Assembly (NCBI RefSeq): GCF_000222705.1
Contig: NZ_AFUB01000066.1
Coordinates: 1-64,000 of the forward strand
DNA length: 64,000 nt
Direction of reading: 5' to 3'
From: Streptococcus mitis bv. 2 str. SK95
GTDB taxonomy: Bacteria; Bacillota; Bacilli; Lactobacillales; Streptococcaceae
The notes below the pieces were generated by a model, which saw nothing but the letters and a program-made list of their open reading frames with translations, searched no databases and was not told the DNA's origin. This document shows, piece after piece, positions 40,014-49,460 of this stretch. Each line of letters begins with the position of its first letter. Positions within the stretch are counted from its first letter, which is position 1. A program made the translations under genes and the position numbers.

Positions 40014-40886
40014 ATGGATAAGATTATTAAAACTATATCAGAAAGCGGAGCCTTTCGTGCTTTTGTCCTTGACAGTACAGAAACCGTCCGCACTGCTCAA
40101 GAAAAACATCAAACCCAAGCCAGTTCAACCGTTGCACTTGGTCGTACCCTTATCGCTAGCCAAATTCTCGCAGCCAATGAAAAAGGAAATACCAAGCTAA
40201 CGGTTAAAGTTCTTGGAACGAGCTCTCTCGGTGCCATCATCACGGTCGCAGATACCAAGGGCAATGTCAAAGGTTACGTTCAAAATCCAGGTGTTGACAT
40301 CAAAAAGACTGCAACTGGTGAAGTCCTTGTCGGACCTTTTGTCGGAAATGGTCAATTTCTCGTTATCACCGACTACGGTACTGGAAATCCCTACAACTCC
40401 ATGACTCCTCTCATCTCTGGAGAAATCGGTGAAGACTTGGCTTATTACCTGACAGAAAGCCAACAAACCCCTTCAGCAGTCGGCCTCAATGTTCTTTTAG
40501 ATAAAGACGACAAGGTCGAAGTTGCCGGCGGTTTCCTTCTCCAAGCATTACCAGGAGCCAAGGAAGAAGAGATTGCTCGCTTTGAAAAACGCATCCAAGA
40601 AATGCCAGCTATCTCAACCCTTCTGGAAAGTGAAGACCATATCGAAGCCCTCCTCAAGGCCATCTATGGTGACGAATCTTACAAACGTCTATCTGAAGAA
40701 GAAATTCGTTTCCAATGTGACTGCAGCAAAGATCGCTTTTTAAACGCTCTTGCCAGCCTTCCAAACTCAGACCTTGAGGAAATGAAAAAGGAAGACCACG
40801 GGGCAGAAATCACTTGTCAATTCTGCCAAACTACTTACAACTTTGATGAAAACGACCTGGAGGAACTCATTCGTGACAAATCTTAA
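40014..40886 (+). CDS. hslO: Hsp33 redox-regulated chaperone
   Basis: 290 residues. Core domain with '[14 protein letters not shown]' and 'GYVQNPGVD', then the zinc redox switch: Cys235/Cys237 in '[10 protein letters not shown]' and Cys268/Cys271 in 'TCQFCQTTY'. Oxidation releases zinc and activates holdase function in the cytosol. The start is the usual one for the family, but the -10 lies only 7 bp upstream. The dus gene overlaps its end by 14 bp. Confidence 0.96.
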   Translation: MDKIIKTISESGAFRAFVLDSTETVRTAQEKHQTQASSTVALGRTLIASQILAANEKGNTKLTVKVLGTSSLGAIITVADTKGNVKGYVQNPGVDIKKTATGEVLVGPFVGNGQFLVITDYGTGNPYNSMTPLISGEIGEDLAYYLTESQQTPSAVGLNVLLDKDDKVEVAGGFLLQALPGAKEEEIARFEKRIQEMPAISTLLESEDHIEALLKAIYGDESYKRLSEEEIRFQCDCSKDRFLNALASLPNSDLEEMKKEDHGAEITCQFCQTTYNFDENDLEELIRDKS

Positions 40887-41853
40887 TACACCCTTTATGA
40901 TTGGCAATGTTGAGATTCCCAATCGTACTGTTTTAGCGCCCATGGCTGGTGTCACCAACTCAGCCTTTCGTACCATCGCAAAAGAGCTCGGAGCTGGACT
41001 CGTTGTAATGGAAATGGTCTCTGACAAGGGAATCCAATACAACAACGAAAAAACCCTACATATGCTTCATATCGATGAAGGAGAGAACCCTGTTTCTATC
41101 CAACTTTTTGGTAGCGACGAAGACAGCCTCGCACGCGCAGCAGAATTCATCCAAGAAAACACCAAGACTGATATCGTCGATATCAACATGGGCTGCCCTG
41201 TTAACAAAATCGTGAAGAACGAAGCTGGCGCGATGTGGCTCAAGGATCCAGATAAGATCTACTCTATCATCAACAAGGTCCAATCTGTCCTTGATATCCC
41301 CCTCACTGTCAAAATGCGTACAGGATGGTCTGATCCATCCCTAGCCGTGGAGAATGCCCTAGCTGCTGAGGCTGCAGGTGTCTCTGCTCTCGCTATGCAC
41401 GGCCGTACCCGCGAACAAATGTACACAGGTCACGCAGACCTTGAGACCCTTCACAAGGTCGCTCAAGCTCTGACCAAGATTCCATTTATCGCCAATGGTG
41501 ACATCCGTACGGTCCAAGAAGCCAAACAGCGTATCGAAGAAGTCGGGGCTGACGCGGTTATGATTGGCCGCGCAGCCATGGGAAATCCCTACCTCTTCAA
41601 CCAGATCAATCACTACTTTGAAACTGGAGAAATTCTCCCTGATTTGACTTTTGAAGACAAGATGAAAATCGCCTACGAACATTTGAAACGCTTGATTAAC
41701 CTCAAAGGAGAAAAAATTGCAGTCCGTGAATTCCGTGGCCTCGCTCCTCACTACCTTCGTGGTACATCTGGTGCAGCCAAGCTTCGTGGAGCTATTTCAC
41801 AAGCTAGCACTCTGGCAGAAATTGAGGCACTCTTGCAACTAGACAAAGCATAG
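40873..41853 (+). CDS. dusB: tRNA-dihydrouridine synthase
   Basis: 326 residues from the GTG at 40873, with GGAGG 8 bp upstream inside hslO; longer ATG starts would run deeper into hslO. FMN enzyme of the Dus family: '[14 protein letters not shown]' near residue 17, the catalytic Cys in '[17 protein letters not shown]' near residue 102, 'VKMRTGW' near residue 142 and 'FIANGDIR' near residue 206. Reduces uridine to dihydrouridine in tRNA. The DusB-type label is the usual firmicute one. Confidence 0.93.
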   Translation: MTNLNTPFMIGNVEIPNRTVLAPMAGVTNSAFRTIAKELGAGLVVMEMVSDKGIQYNNEKTLHMLHIDEGENPVSIQLFGSDEDSLARAAEFIQENTKTDIVDINMGCPVNKIVKNEAGAMWLKDPDKIYSIINKVQSVLDIPLTVKMRTGWSDPSLAVENALAAEAAGVSALAMHGRTREQMYTGHADLETLHKVAQALTKIPFIANGDIRTVQEAKQRIEEVGADAVMIGRAAMGNPYLFNQINHYFETGEILPDLTFEDKMKIAYEHLKRLINLKGEKIAVREFRGLAPHYLRGTSGAAKLRGAISQASTLAEIEALLQLDKA

Positions 41854-41872
41854 TCTCACATCTACAACTCAC

Positions 41873-41910
41873 AAAAACGGCAAAGCTCAAAAATGAGTCT
41901 TGCCGTTTTT
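41873..41910. terminator. Bidirectional terminator after dus
   Basis: AAAAACGGCAA (41873-41883) pairs with TTGCCGTTTTT (41900-41910), with an inner GCTCA/TGAGT arm. It sits between convergent genes. Confidence 0.9.
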
Positions 41911-42595
41911 ATATGTTTTCATCTTGTAAATCTAATTGCTTCACTCTAGCTATATAGTAGGACATAATCAAAAACAAATTGAGGCTGACAATCCATATAG
42001 ACCATTCATGAAGAAAATGCATCAATACAGCCAAGCTGATTGCGCCCACTATGAAGCTTCCCACAACAATCCCATAATTTAAGGCCTGACGGCGGTATTC
42101 TTGGATATTTCCTTCTCTTCTAGCAATGCGATACAAAGCGGTCAACATCTTTCGGTAATTTCCAGACGTCATAAAAATGACATAGGGATGATCTTCAATC
42201 AAACTGCCCGTAAATGTTAGCATCATCATTCCTGTTCCAAAAGCGATGAAAGGAACTTCTAATAGAGGAAATCGTGAAAAGAAAGGTAGAATAAGAGTTC
42301 CAATAAATAAAGGAAGCAGCATCTTAACCCGCCAGTAGGCCGTTTTACGGTATTCTTTCATGTGCAATGCAAACAGAAATCCTAGAGAAAAGAAAATAAT
42401 GGAGCAGAATCGTAGCATCGTATTAATGACATTTGAGTCGTGCCAATCAGATATCAGTAGGAGAATATTCCCTGTCTGTGTCGCTACCAAACTATGGTAT
42501 TGAATATGGCAAAACACATCCAAAGAACCACCTACAAATCCAAGAAATACTCCCATCAATCGTGTGTTTTGAGGTAAGATTAATTTATCCGCCAT
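41909..42595 (-). CDS. DUF1275 (YoaK-type) membrane protein
   Basis: 228 residues with six membrane spans. The start 'VGGSLDVFCHIQYHSL' and 'TQTGNILLL' near residue 40, plus 'MTSGNYRKML' near 141, match the YoaK/DUF1275 family. Function unknown. Stands alone; its stop codon lies inside the shared terminator. Confidence 0.85.
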   Translation of the reverse strand: MADKLILPQNTRLMGVFLGFVGGSLDVFCHIQYHSLVATQTGNILLLISDWHDSNVINTMLRFCSIIFFSLGFLFALHMKEYRKTAYWRVKMLLPLFIGTLILPFFSRFPLLEVPFIAFGTGMMMLTFTGSLIEDHPYVIFMTSGNYRKMLTALYRIARREGNIQEYRRQALNYGIVVGSFIVGAISLAVLMHFLHEWSIWIVSLNLFLIMSYYIARVKQLDLQDENI

Positions 42596-42721
42596 GTATT
42601 ATCACTCGTTTTCCTTTGATTTTTTTATTATACCACTTTCTCTTGGAGAAACTAAGTGAAAAACAGTTGACTCACTCTTTTACAGAACGATTTCTAGTAA
42701 GAGTTAAAACACCAAATTTTA

Positions 42722-43405
42722 TTATTGAATCAAGGCAACGCTCGAAACTTTACCATCCGCACCTGTTGTAATTTGAATGATTTTTCCACCACCGATTTTG
42801 GCATTATACTTGCCATCATCAAGTGTGTAAGAGTAGCCTCTGATAGAATAGTTTTCTTTCTTTCCATCTGCAGTTTCTACTGTAAATTGGCCTCCTGATG
42901 AAACTGTAATAGTTTCGCCATTAGCTCCCTTCCAGTTGCCTGCAGCTGCTGAGAAATCACCATCAACCATGGTTAAAACACCCTTGTAGCGTTTGTTGTG
43001 TTCTGCTTGCTTGTCTTGAAGTTTGCGGTCAGTTGTTGGATCATAGCTTGACTGGTTAGACTGGTCTTGAGAGCCTTGCTGAGTTGATGGTGCCTGAGAT
43101 GGGGCTTGTTGACTAGGAGCTGCTTGTTCTTGTCTTGATTCAGGTGCTGGTTTCGCTTGTGACTGATCTGCCGTTGTAGAAGACTGACCAGAAGATGCCT
43201 GAGCCTTTTCAGATGAAGCTGAGCTTGAAGATTTTTGAGTCTTGCTTTCTTTACTAGAAGAAGCCGCTTTGGAACTTGATGACTGACTTGTTTTTGCAGA
43301 GCTGCTAGTTTGAGTGGTTTCATTTTTATTTCCACAAGCTCCCAGTAGCAAGGTAGAAGCCAATACAATCGCTGCCATCAATTTGATATAGGTTTTCTTT
43401 TTCAT
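42722..43405 (-). CDS. Serine-rich lipoprotein, possibly DUF6287
   Basis: 227 residues from the ATG at 43405 with 'aaaggag' upstream; the seven-codon upstream extension is rejected. Lipobox 'LGAC' (Cys24). Residues 25-135 are a low-complexity Ser/Lys/Gln linker, a likely stalk across the wall. The C-terminal 80 residues hold a compact beta domain ('MVDGDFSAAAGNWKGANGET' to the end) like the DUF6287 module of streptococcal lipoproteins. Function unknown. Strong own promoter. Confidence 0.7.
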   Translation of the reverse strand: MKKKTYIKLMAAIVLASTLLLGACGNKNETTQTSSSAKTSQSSSSKAASSSKESKTQKSSSSASSEKAQASSGQSSTTADQSQAKPAPESRQEQAAPSQQAPSQAPSTQQGSQDQSNQSSYDPTTDRKLQDKQAEHNKRYKGVLTMVDGDFSAAAGNWKGANGETITVSSGGQFTVETADGKKENYSIRGYSYTLDDGKYNAKIGGGKIIQITTGADGKVSSVALIQ

Positions 43406-43421
43406 TTTTCTACTCCTTTGT

Positions 43422-43489
43422 AACATTTTTGAAATGTTAAGAAATCTTTTTGTAATATAATTGTAACATTGGACTTTGAATCTGTCAAC
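43422..43489 (-). promoter_or_regulatory. Promoter and leader hairpin of the Ser-rich lipoprotein
   Basis: Minus-strand -35 TTGACA (43484-43489), 17-bp spacer, -10 TACAAT (43461-43466). The leader has AACATTT/AAATGTT (43422-43438) next to the ribosome binding site. Confidence 0.75.
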
Positions 43490-43647
43490 TATTTAGAGAA
43501 ACTATTTTAAAAATTATTCTCTCTACTATTTTTATTCGAAATTGAAACAAAAAAATAGAAAATTTTTTAGATAAAAGTCCTATTTTTTGCACCGCTCTTG
43601 TGTAATTCTAAGAAAGATAACCATTCATAAAAATGATGATAAATAAA

Positions 43648-43672
43648 GAGGTCGGGAACTTTTCCCGACCTC
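43648..43672 (-). terminator. Terminator of the nadR-pnuC-Nudix operon
   Basis: GAGGTCGGGAA (43648-43658) and TTCCCGACCTC (43662-43672) form an 11-bp perfect stem with a 3-base loop, followed by T-rich sequence on the minus strand. Confidence 0.88.
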
Positions 43673-43677
43673 ACTTT

Positions 43678-44451
43678 TTATTTCAATCGATAGGTTTTTC
43701 TTGGTTTCTTTTTGGGCACTCGCTTGAGTCCGACTTCTTCTACATATTCTCCGTATTTTACGAGAAAGTTATTGCTGACGATTGTGCGACCGGGGTTGAT
43801 GAGATTGACCAGTTCAGTCCCTTCATAGACAGTGAACTCCTCCTCCAGTAGATAAAGGAAGGTAGGATTCCAGTCAAGTCGCCCTTGGATTCGTTTGATG
43901 GACTCTTGGATAATGGCATAATGGTCAAAGGCGAAGGCTTGCTCCTCCAGCTCGACTCCATCTAGGTAGCATTTGCCTGTCTGAAAATCGACATCTACGA
44001 AAACGACATCCTTAGCATCGTCACCTGCCTGAACGAGGTCTAAGGCACGACTAGGTAGGTACACTAAGTGGGCAATGGTCACTGTCCAGCCCCGTGGATC
44101 ACGACCGGGGGTCGATACCGTCATCAATTGCTCGATTTTTTCCAAAGGTAGATCCAGATTGACTTCTTCTCTCACTTCGCGCTGACAGGCATGTGCAGCA
44201 TCTTCCCCCTTATCCATAAAGCCTCCAACCAGAGCCAAACAGTTTTGATAAGGGTGAGCCTTGCGACGGATCAGCAGGAGCTTGATTTTTCCTTCGACAA
44301 AGCAGTAGGCCACCATATCCACTGTCACACTTGGTTTTTCATATTGAGGGAGTTCTTGCTTGTAGTACCAGTCTAAAAACTCCTCCTGACTGGCATGGAT
44401 TTCATAATATTCTTTTTCCGTCATCCCGGCTGGAATCTTTATGTCTGCCAT
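43678..44451 (-). CDS. Nudix protein with C-terminal winged helix (NrtR-like)
   Basis: 257 residues. The Nudix box is 'GFMDKGEDAAHACQREVREE' at about residues 78-97, complete in its Glu and Arg residues though Asn replaces the later Gly. Residues 165-257 resemble the winged-helix part of NrtR-type regulators ('TFLYLLEEEFTVYEGTELV', 'RTIVSNNFLVKYGEYV'). NrtR senses ADP-ribose and represses NAD genes; here it lies in an operon with pnuC and nadR, so either NAD-gene regulation or ADP-ribose hydrolysis is plausible. Two bases behind pnuC. Confidence 0.78.
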   Translation of the reverse strand: MADIKIPAGMTEKEYYEIHASQEEFLDWYYKQELPQYEKPSVTVDMVAYCFVEGKIKLLLIRRKAHPYQNCLALVGGFMDKGEDAAHACQREVREEVNLDLPLEKIEQLMTVSTPGRDPRGWTVTIAHLVYLPSRALDLVQAGDDAKDVVFVDVDFQTGKCYLDGVELEEQAFAFDHYAIIQESIKRIQGRLDWNPTFLYLLEEEFTVYEGTELVNLINPGRTIVSNNFLVKYGEYVEEVGLKRVPKKKPRKTYRLK

Positions 44452-44452
44452 C

Positions 44453-45235
44453 TTATGCCTCCTTTCGAACTGCCTTGGTCCATTGGTACCAACCCACTAG
44501 ACTATTGAGTGTGTAAACCCAGTACATCCCCTGAATGTGGATATTTTCACCCCACCAGAGATAAATACTAAAGAGATTGGTTGCAATCCAGAAAATCCAT
44601 TGCTCACGGTAGAGACGTGTCATCAAGAGCTGACCAACACCATTAGTCGCATCGGTTACACTATCACGGAAAGGGCGAGCACTATTGATACTTTGATAAG
44701 CCAAGCCCATACCAATCCAGATAATGGCAGTCAAGGCCAAGTACTTGAGCCAGTCAAGAACAGATAATTTCTTAGCTTCAAAGTGGGATTCTTCTGGTTT
44801 TCCTTGGTCATTGATACGATTGGACAGCCAAGCATAGAGACCAATCGGCTGCATGATAAAGAAGTAAACAGTCGTCAAGACTTCGCCATAAAAAGTCGCA
44901 TTCATGGCTAAAATCAAATAGATAGCCGAGTTAATAGCCCCAAAGAGATAATTGCTTGCACGACCTTCTGCTACCAAGATAACACAGACAATCCCAGTCC
45001 AGGATGCAAACAAGCTCAGCCAGTCATGACTTTCCGTATTTTGTGTGAATTCCAAGATCAAGGGAACACTTGACAAGGCGATGAGATACAACCACTGGAA
45101 AAGGCTACGTCCGACAAAGAGATCTTTCCAGAGCAGGCGCATGATCCCTGCAAAACCAATCTTGCGAGCTTCTGCATGGACATTGTTAAAGTTTTCGATA
45201 AATTGTGTGATTTTTTTAGTTACTGTTTTCATCAT
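44453..45235 (-). CDS. pnuC: Nicotinamide riboside transporter PnuC
   Basis: 260 residues with about seven membrane spans and family motifs 'VAEGRASNYLFGAINSAIYL' near residue 100, 'QPIGLYAWL' near 138 and 'LTRLYREQWIFWIATNLFSI' near 196 (given as 'REQWIFWIATNLFSIYLWW'). Takes up nicotinamide riboside, which the RNK domain of NadR traps by phosphorylation. Six bases behind nadR. A second ATG follows directly. Confidence 0.92.
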   Translation of the reverse strand: MMKTVTKKITQFIENFNNVHAEARKIGFAGIMRLLWKDLFVGRSLFQWLYLIALSSVPLILEFTQNTESHDWLSLFASWTGIVCVILVAEGRASNYLFGAINSAIYLILAMNATFYGEVLTTVYFFIMQPIGLYAWLSNRINDQGKPEESHFEAKKLSVLDWLKYLALTAIIWIGMGLAYQSINSARPFRDSVTDATNGVGQLLMTRLYREQWIFWIATNLFSIYLWWGENIHIQGMYWVYTLNSLVGWYQWTKAVRKEA

Positions 45236-45241
45236 TTTCTC

Positions 45242-46300
45242 CTAATCTGCTTGGTAAATGGCATCGATAGCCACTTTGGCTGCTTCATAATTGCCTAGGT
45301 AATCCTCAGCTAGATAAACTAGTGGAATGGTGGTTAAATATCGCTCTCTCATCTGGTCCAGATGCTGGGAAAAACTGTAGCGAATATGGTCTTCCGCCAT
45401 GGTCATATCTCTAAATCCGTCATTGACATAAGAACCGACAGGCTGCACAAAGAGAATCAAGTCCCATTTTTCCTTAGCCAAGATAGAAACAAAGAGATTG
45501 TCAAAGGTTTCTCCTGATAAGTCCCCTTGGTCCTCAGTCTCCATGTAATAATCATAGTAGCCCTTGGTTACTAAGGAGTTGGTGTCAGCTATTACTAGGC
45601 CTCGATTGGCATTGCTATCTATTAACTTGGAGGTCTGGTCATACTGCCCTAAAAGGAGATAATAGTAATCCTTTGGAGTCAATTCATCGTCGCGGACATT
45701 GTTTTTGATCTGGTACTCACGTGCGTATTCCAGGCTGACCGGCGCATCGTAATACCTTGCCAAATCCTTGGCCAGAGTGGTCTTCCCATTGCTGGCACTT
45801 CCCATAATCAACACTTTCTTTGTAAACTGACGACGGAAGGGTTGTGCGATGTATTTCCAATATTTGCTTGGATTTTCTCGAATCATAGTCGCTGAGATAC
45901 CAAACTTTCTTTCTTGCAAGACGGTCTCAAAGCCACGCTTAGATAGCTCTTGCTGGTAGTCTTCTTCTCCCACAAAAAAAGTCAGTTCTTGCTGGGCTTC
46001 ATCGTAGGAAATCTCCGATAACATCTGGTCCAACCACTCCTGCCAGCCCATAGGATAACGGGGAAGGTTGGTCTCATCCAGCTTGCAGACAGAGGTCAAC
46101 TCGTCATCACGAAAAGCCTCTCGGATATAGCGAAATCTTTTTTGAAGAGTTAAGCCTATCTGCTCCCCTCGGTCTCCCTCATAGCCTGAAACGACTACCC
46201 AGACCTGATCACACTGGCGCTTCGCTCTCTGGATCAGGTCGATATGCCCTTGATGGAGAGGAGCAAAAGTCCCAAATACCACTGCTGTTTTCTTTTTCAT
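45242..46300 (-). CDS. nadR: NadR: NMN adenylyltransferase / ribosylnicotinamide kinase
   Basis: 352 residues. N-terminal adenylyltransferase domain with 'FGTFAPLHQGHIDLI' (9-23) and 'ISATMIRENP' near residue 139; C-terminal kinase with Walker A 'GSASNGKTTLAK' near residue 164. The DNA-binding domain of enterobacterial NadR is absent, so it is an enzyme and not a repressor. It phosphorylates nicotinamide riboside and can adenylylate NMN to NAD. First gene of the salvage operon. Confidence 0.92.
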   Translation of the reverse strand: MKKKTAVVFGTFAPLHQGHIDLIQRAKRQCDQVWVVVSGYEGDRGEQIGLTLQKRFRYIREAFRDDELTSVCKLDETNLPRYPMGWQEWLDQMLSEISYDEAQQELTFFVGEEDYQQELSKRGFETVLQERKFGISATMIRENPSKYWKYIAQPFRRQFTKKVLIMGSASNGKTTLAKDLARYYDAPVSLEYAREYQIKNNVRDDELTPKDYYYLLLGQYDQTSKLIDSNANRGLVIADTNSLVTKGYYDYYMETEDQGDLSGETFDNLFVSILAKEKWDLILFVQPVGSYVNDGFRDMTMAEDHIRYSFSQHLDQMRERYLTTIPLVYLAEDYLGNYEAAKVAIDAIYQAD

Positions 46301-46326
46301 AAACGTTTACCTTTTTATAATTTTTG

Positions 46327-46378
46327 ATATTTTTATTTTTCTATGTTTTTATTATATCTTATATTTTTATTTTGTCAA
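46327..46378 (-). promoter_or_regulatory. nadR promoter with 13-bp direct repeat
   Basis: Minus-strand -35 TTGACA (46373-46378), 16-bp spacer, -10 TATAAT (46351-46356). The sequence AAAATAAAAATAT occurs twice (46361-46373 and 46327-46339), 34 bp apart, between the hexamers and just after the start of transcription: a possible operator pair. Confidence 0.6.
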
Positions 46379-46410
46379 TACTTTTATATCATTTTTTATA
46401 AAAAAGTAGC

Positions 46411-46439
46411 AAAAAAGAATCAAGATTGCTCCTGACTCT
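46411..46439 (-). terminator. clpC terminator
   Basis: AGAATCA (46416-46422) pairs with TGACTCT (46433-46439, one G-U pair), followed by six T on the minus strand. Confidence 0.6.
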
Positions 46440-46445
46440 CCATTT

Positions 46446-48878
46446 TTAAGCAATATCAAATTTCAATTGTCCGGCTTTGACACCGATTTTGAGGATTTTG
46501 CCTGCCACCAAATCTCCCTTGAGAAGGAGTTCTGCTAGCTTGTCTTCCACTTCTGTTTGCAGGGTTCTGCGAAGTGGACGGGCTCCCATTTCTGGATTGT
46601 AACCGTGACTAGCTAGCAACTTCAGGGCCGAAGCTTGCAGTTTCAAGTCGATGCCCTTCTCTGCTAGGCTAGCAATCAATGGTTTGACCATGATCTTGAC
46701 AATTTCCTGCATATGTTCGCTATCCAAGCTATGGAAGACTACCTTTTCATCAATACGGTTGATAAACTCTGGTCGATAAGCTTTTTTCAACTCTTCAAAG
46801 ATTCGTTTTTCCATATTCTCCTGGTCAAAACGAATGTCCTTGACCCCAAAGCCGACAGTCTTGTCGTCACGAAGGGCTGTCGCACCAAGGTTTGACGTCA
46901 TGATGATAATGGTATTTGAAAAATCCACCTTGCGTCCTTTGCTATCTGTCAAGACACCATCGTCCAAGACTTGCAAGAGAACATTAAAGATATCTGGGTG
47001 GGCCTTCTCTACCTCGTCAAAGAGAAGCACTGAGTATGGTTTGTTGCGAACCTTCTCCGTCAACTCCCCACCTTCTTCGTAGCCCACATAGCCCGGAGGG
47101 GCACCGTTGAGACGGCTAGCTGCAAATTTCTCCATATATTCACTCATATCAAAGCGGATAAGGGCTGATTCGTCATCAAAGAGAACTTCTGCCAGAGCCT
47201 TGGCCAATTCGGTCTTACCGACACCCGTTGGCCCTAGGAACATAAAGGAACCAATTGGACGCTTGTGACTGCGAATACCTGACTGATTGCGGCGAATCGC
47301 ACGGCTAATACTTGAAACAGCTTGATCTTGGCCAATGACACGTTTGTGCAACTCCGCTTCCAAGTTCAGGTATTTCTTAGCATCTGTTTGCGTCAGCTTT
47401 TGGACTGGGATCCCTGACAAGCGGCTCAAGGTGGTTAAAATTTCAGATTCTGTCACCAAGTCTTTATAGACAGGCAATTCTTGTTCTTTTGCGATTAGCT
47501 GGCCTGCTTGTTTCCACTTGCCATCCATCAAGGCCTTGTCAGCTGGACTCAAGTCGGATTCGTCCATTCTCACATGCTTGGATTTGTTTTGCACAGTTGC
47601 TGCCGCCTCATCCAAGAGATCGATAGCAGAGTCTGGCAAGTGACGACTGGTCAAGTAACGATGGGCCATCTTAACAGCCGTTTCGACAGCTTCATCTGTG
47701 ATTTGCACACGGTGGTGTTTCTCATAGGCAGCCTTCAAACCTTGCAAAATAGTCATGCTGTCAGCTAAACTTGGCTCTTCAATCGTCACTTTGGCAAAAC
47801 GACGAGAAAGGGCTGCATCTTTTTCGATGTGTTTTTGATATTCTTCCTGAGTGGTGGCACCAACCGTTCTCAAAGTTCCACGAGCCAAGGCTGGCTTCAA
47901 GATATTGGCCGCATCTAGAGTCGAGTCAATACCGCTCCCAGATCCCATGATGGTGTGGAGTTCATCGATAAAGAGGATTACCTTGCCGTCTTCCTCGATA
48001 TCCTTGATGATATTGTTCATGCGCTCTTCAAAATCTCCTCGGAAACGTGTCCCCGCAACAACATTCATCAAATCAAGCTCCAAAACGCGCATCTTGGCCA
48101 TTTCCACAGGTACATCCCCACTAGCAATACGCTGGGCAAGGCCTAGGGCCAGAGCGGTTTTCCCAACACCCGCATCTCCAACCAAGACAGGATTGTTCTT
48201 GGTCTTTCGACTCAAAATCTGAATCATACGTGAGATTTCCTTGTCACGACCGATAACTGGCTCTAACTTGCCAGAGCGCGCTTGCTCCGTCAGGTCATGC
48301 GTGTAGTCCTCTAGACCGCCACTTGGATTCTGAGGCATGCCCATCATATTGGCCATGGAATTTTGCTTGTCTGCTACCGTGCGATGGCGTTGGCGCAAAG
48401 CCTTAAGATCTTCTCTTGTCCAACCAGCACGTTCCTCTAAATTGCGACGAAGAGCAGCAATTCTGACCTGATCTTTCTGGTCTTCATAAGAGAAGCCTGC
48501 TCTCTCCAAGATGCGAGTTGCCAAGGCATTGCCATCATGCAAAATCGCATAGAGGACATGCTCTGTCCCTAGCACCTTAGCATGGACCACTGAAGCCACA
48601 TACTCTGCTTCTGCAAAGAGAACCTCCAAACGATGGGAAAAGGGCAATTCCGTAAAGGTTTCGTCTTGGCTATAGTCCGTTTCAGTCAGTTCTAAAGCAA
48701 CCTCTTCTAAACGGTCCATCTCGTATGGGTAATCATTTAGAGTCGCACCTGCCACACTGTAACTGTGATTGGACATGGCAATCAATAAATGCCAAGACTC
48801 TAGATAACGAGCTCCAAAATGGCCAGCAACCATGTAGGCACTCTCGATACATTCATTCAATGCTTTTGAATAGTTCAT
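46446..48878 (-). CDS. clpC: ATP-dependent Clp protease ATPase subunit ClpC
   Basis: 810 residues. Clp N domain (about 1-145), first AAA+ module with '[13 protein letters not shown]' near residue 230 and '[12 protein letters not shown]', a short middle coil, then the second AAA+ module with '[14 protein letters not shown]' near residue 550 and '[11 protein letters not shown]'. Unfolds substrates for ClpP and refolds aggregates. One base behind ctsR, so co-transcribed and CtsR-controlled. Confidence 0.97.
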   Translation of the reverse strand: MNYSKALNECIESAYMVAGHFGARYLESWHLLIAMSNHSYSVAGATLNDYPYEMDRLEEVALELTETDYSQDETFTELPFSHRLEVLFAEAEYVASVVHAKVLGTEHVLYAILHDGNALATRILERAGFSYEDQKDQVRIAALRRNLEERAGWTREDLKALRQRHRTVADKQNSMANMMGMPQNPSGGLEDYTHDLTEQARSGKLEPVIGRDKEISRMIQILSRKTKNNPVLVGDAGVGKTALALGLAQRIASGDVPVEMAKMRVLELDLMNVVAGTRFRGDFEERMNNIIKDIEEDGKVILFIDELHTIMGSGSGIDSTLDAANILKPALARGTLRTVGATTQEEYQKHIEKDAALSRRFAKVTIEEPSLADSMTILQGLKAAYEKHHRVQITDEAVETAVKMAHRYLTSRHLPDSAIDLLDEAAATVQNKSKHVRMDESDLSPADKALMDGKWKQAGQLIAKEQELPVYKDLVTESEILTTLSRLSGIPVQKLTQTDAKKYLNLEAELHKRVIGQDQAVSSISRAIRRNQSGIRSHKRPIGSFMFLGPTGVGKTELAKALAEVLFDDESALIRFDMSEYMEKFAASRLNGAPPGYVGYEEGGELTEKVRNKPYSVLLFDEVEKAHPDIFNVLLQVLDDGVLTDSKGRKVDFSNTIIIMTSNLGATALRDDKTVGFGVKDIRFDQENMEKRIFEELKKAYRPEFINRIDEKVVFHSLDSEHMQEIVKIMVKPLIASLAEKGIDLKLQASALKLLASHGYNPEMGARPLRRTLQTEVEDKLAELLLKGDLVAGKILKIGVKAGQLKFDIA

Positions 48879-48879
48879 C

Positions 48880-49338
48880 TTACTTCTCTTTTCTATCTAC
48901 CTCTTGTAATAGCTGTCGGAGCATATTGGCACGGACAACTGAGGATTCTTCCCCTAGGACACGATCTGTTGCTACTGAAGTCAGCAAGGTCATCTCCTGC
49001 TTGCTCATCAAGTCCTGCTCCACCAAAAGCTGGAGAATATCCTCATAAATCTCCTGACTAACTCGCTCACCAATCGAGTAAAGCAAATCACGGAGCATCT
49101 CATGATGATTGGAAAACTCAATCCGTCCGATGCGAATGTAGCCTCCGCCACCACGCTTGCTCTCAACCAAGTATCCTCTGCTTTCAGTAAAACGTGTCTT
49201 GATGACATAGTTGATCTGACTAGGCACAACCTGAAAGGTATCCGCCAACTGACTCCGCTGCAATTCCACGATACCAGCTTGGTCTAAAATTGCCTTGATA
49301 TAGGCTTCGATATGATCTGATGTATTTTTAAATCTCAT
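48880..49338 (-). CDS. ctsR: Heat-shock repressor CtsR
   Basis: 152 residues, winged-helix N-terminal domain with 'NTSDHIEAYIKAIL' and the conserved tetra-Gly wing 'SKRGGGGYIRIGRI' near residue 60. Represses clp genes and is inactivated by heat. Its own promoter contains a CtsR box. Confidence 0.97.
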   Translation of the reverse strand: MRFKNTSDHIEAYIKAILDQAGIVELQRSQLADTFQVVPSQINYVIKTRFTESRGYLVESKRGGGGYIRIGRIEFSNHHEMLRDLLYSIGERVSQEIYEDILQLLVEQDLMSKQEMTLLTSVATDRVLGEESSVVRANMLRQLLQEVDRKEK

Positions 49339-49363
49339 AGTAAATCAAACTCCTTCTTTGAAC

Positions 49364-49386
49364 CTTGACTATCTTTGACTATTATA
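49364..49386 (-). promoter_or_regulatory. ctsR promoter with CtsR operator
   Basis: -10 TATAAT (49381-49386, minus strand) is followed at once by AGTCAAAGATAGTCAAG (49364-49380), a near-perfect CtsR heptad direct repeat (GTCAAA-N4-GTCAAA type). Confidence 0.88.
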
Positions 49387-49414
49387 CCGAAATTTTTGAT
49401 TTTTTTAAAGAAAA

Positions 49415-49450
49415 AGGGAGCAAGTAAAGAATAATCTTCACCAACTCCCT
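49415..49450 (-). terminator. Terminator of the thiamine-precursor transport operon
   Basis: AGGGAG (49415-49420) pairs with CTCCCT (49445-49450); five T follow on the minus strand. Confidence 0.7.
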
Positions 49451-49460
49451 ATTTTTCTAC

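Noticed and set aside
40197-40663. Minus-strand ORFs within hslO
   Set aside because: Mirror frames of an intact conserved gene.
46287-46310. cre-like palindrome at the nadR start
   Set aside because: Three mismatches to the cre consensus and it covers the start codon.
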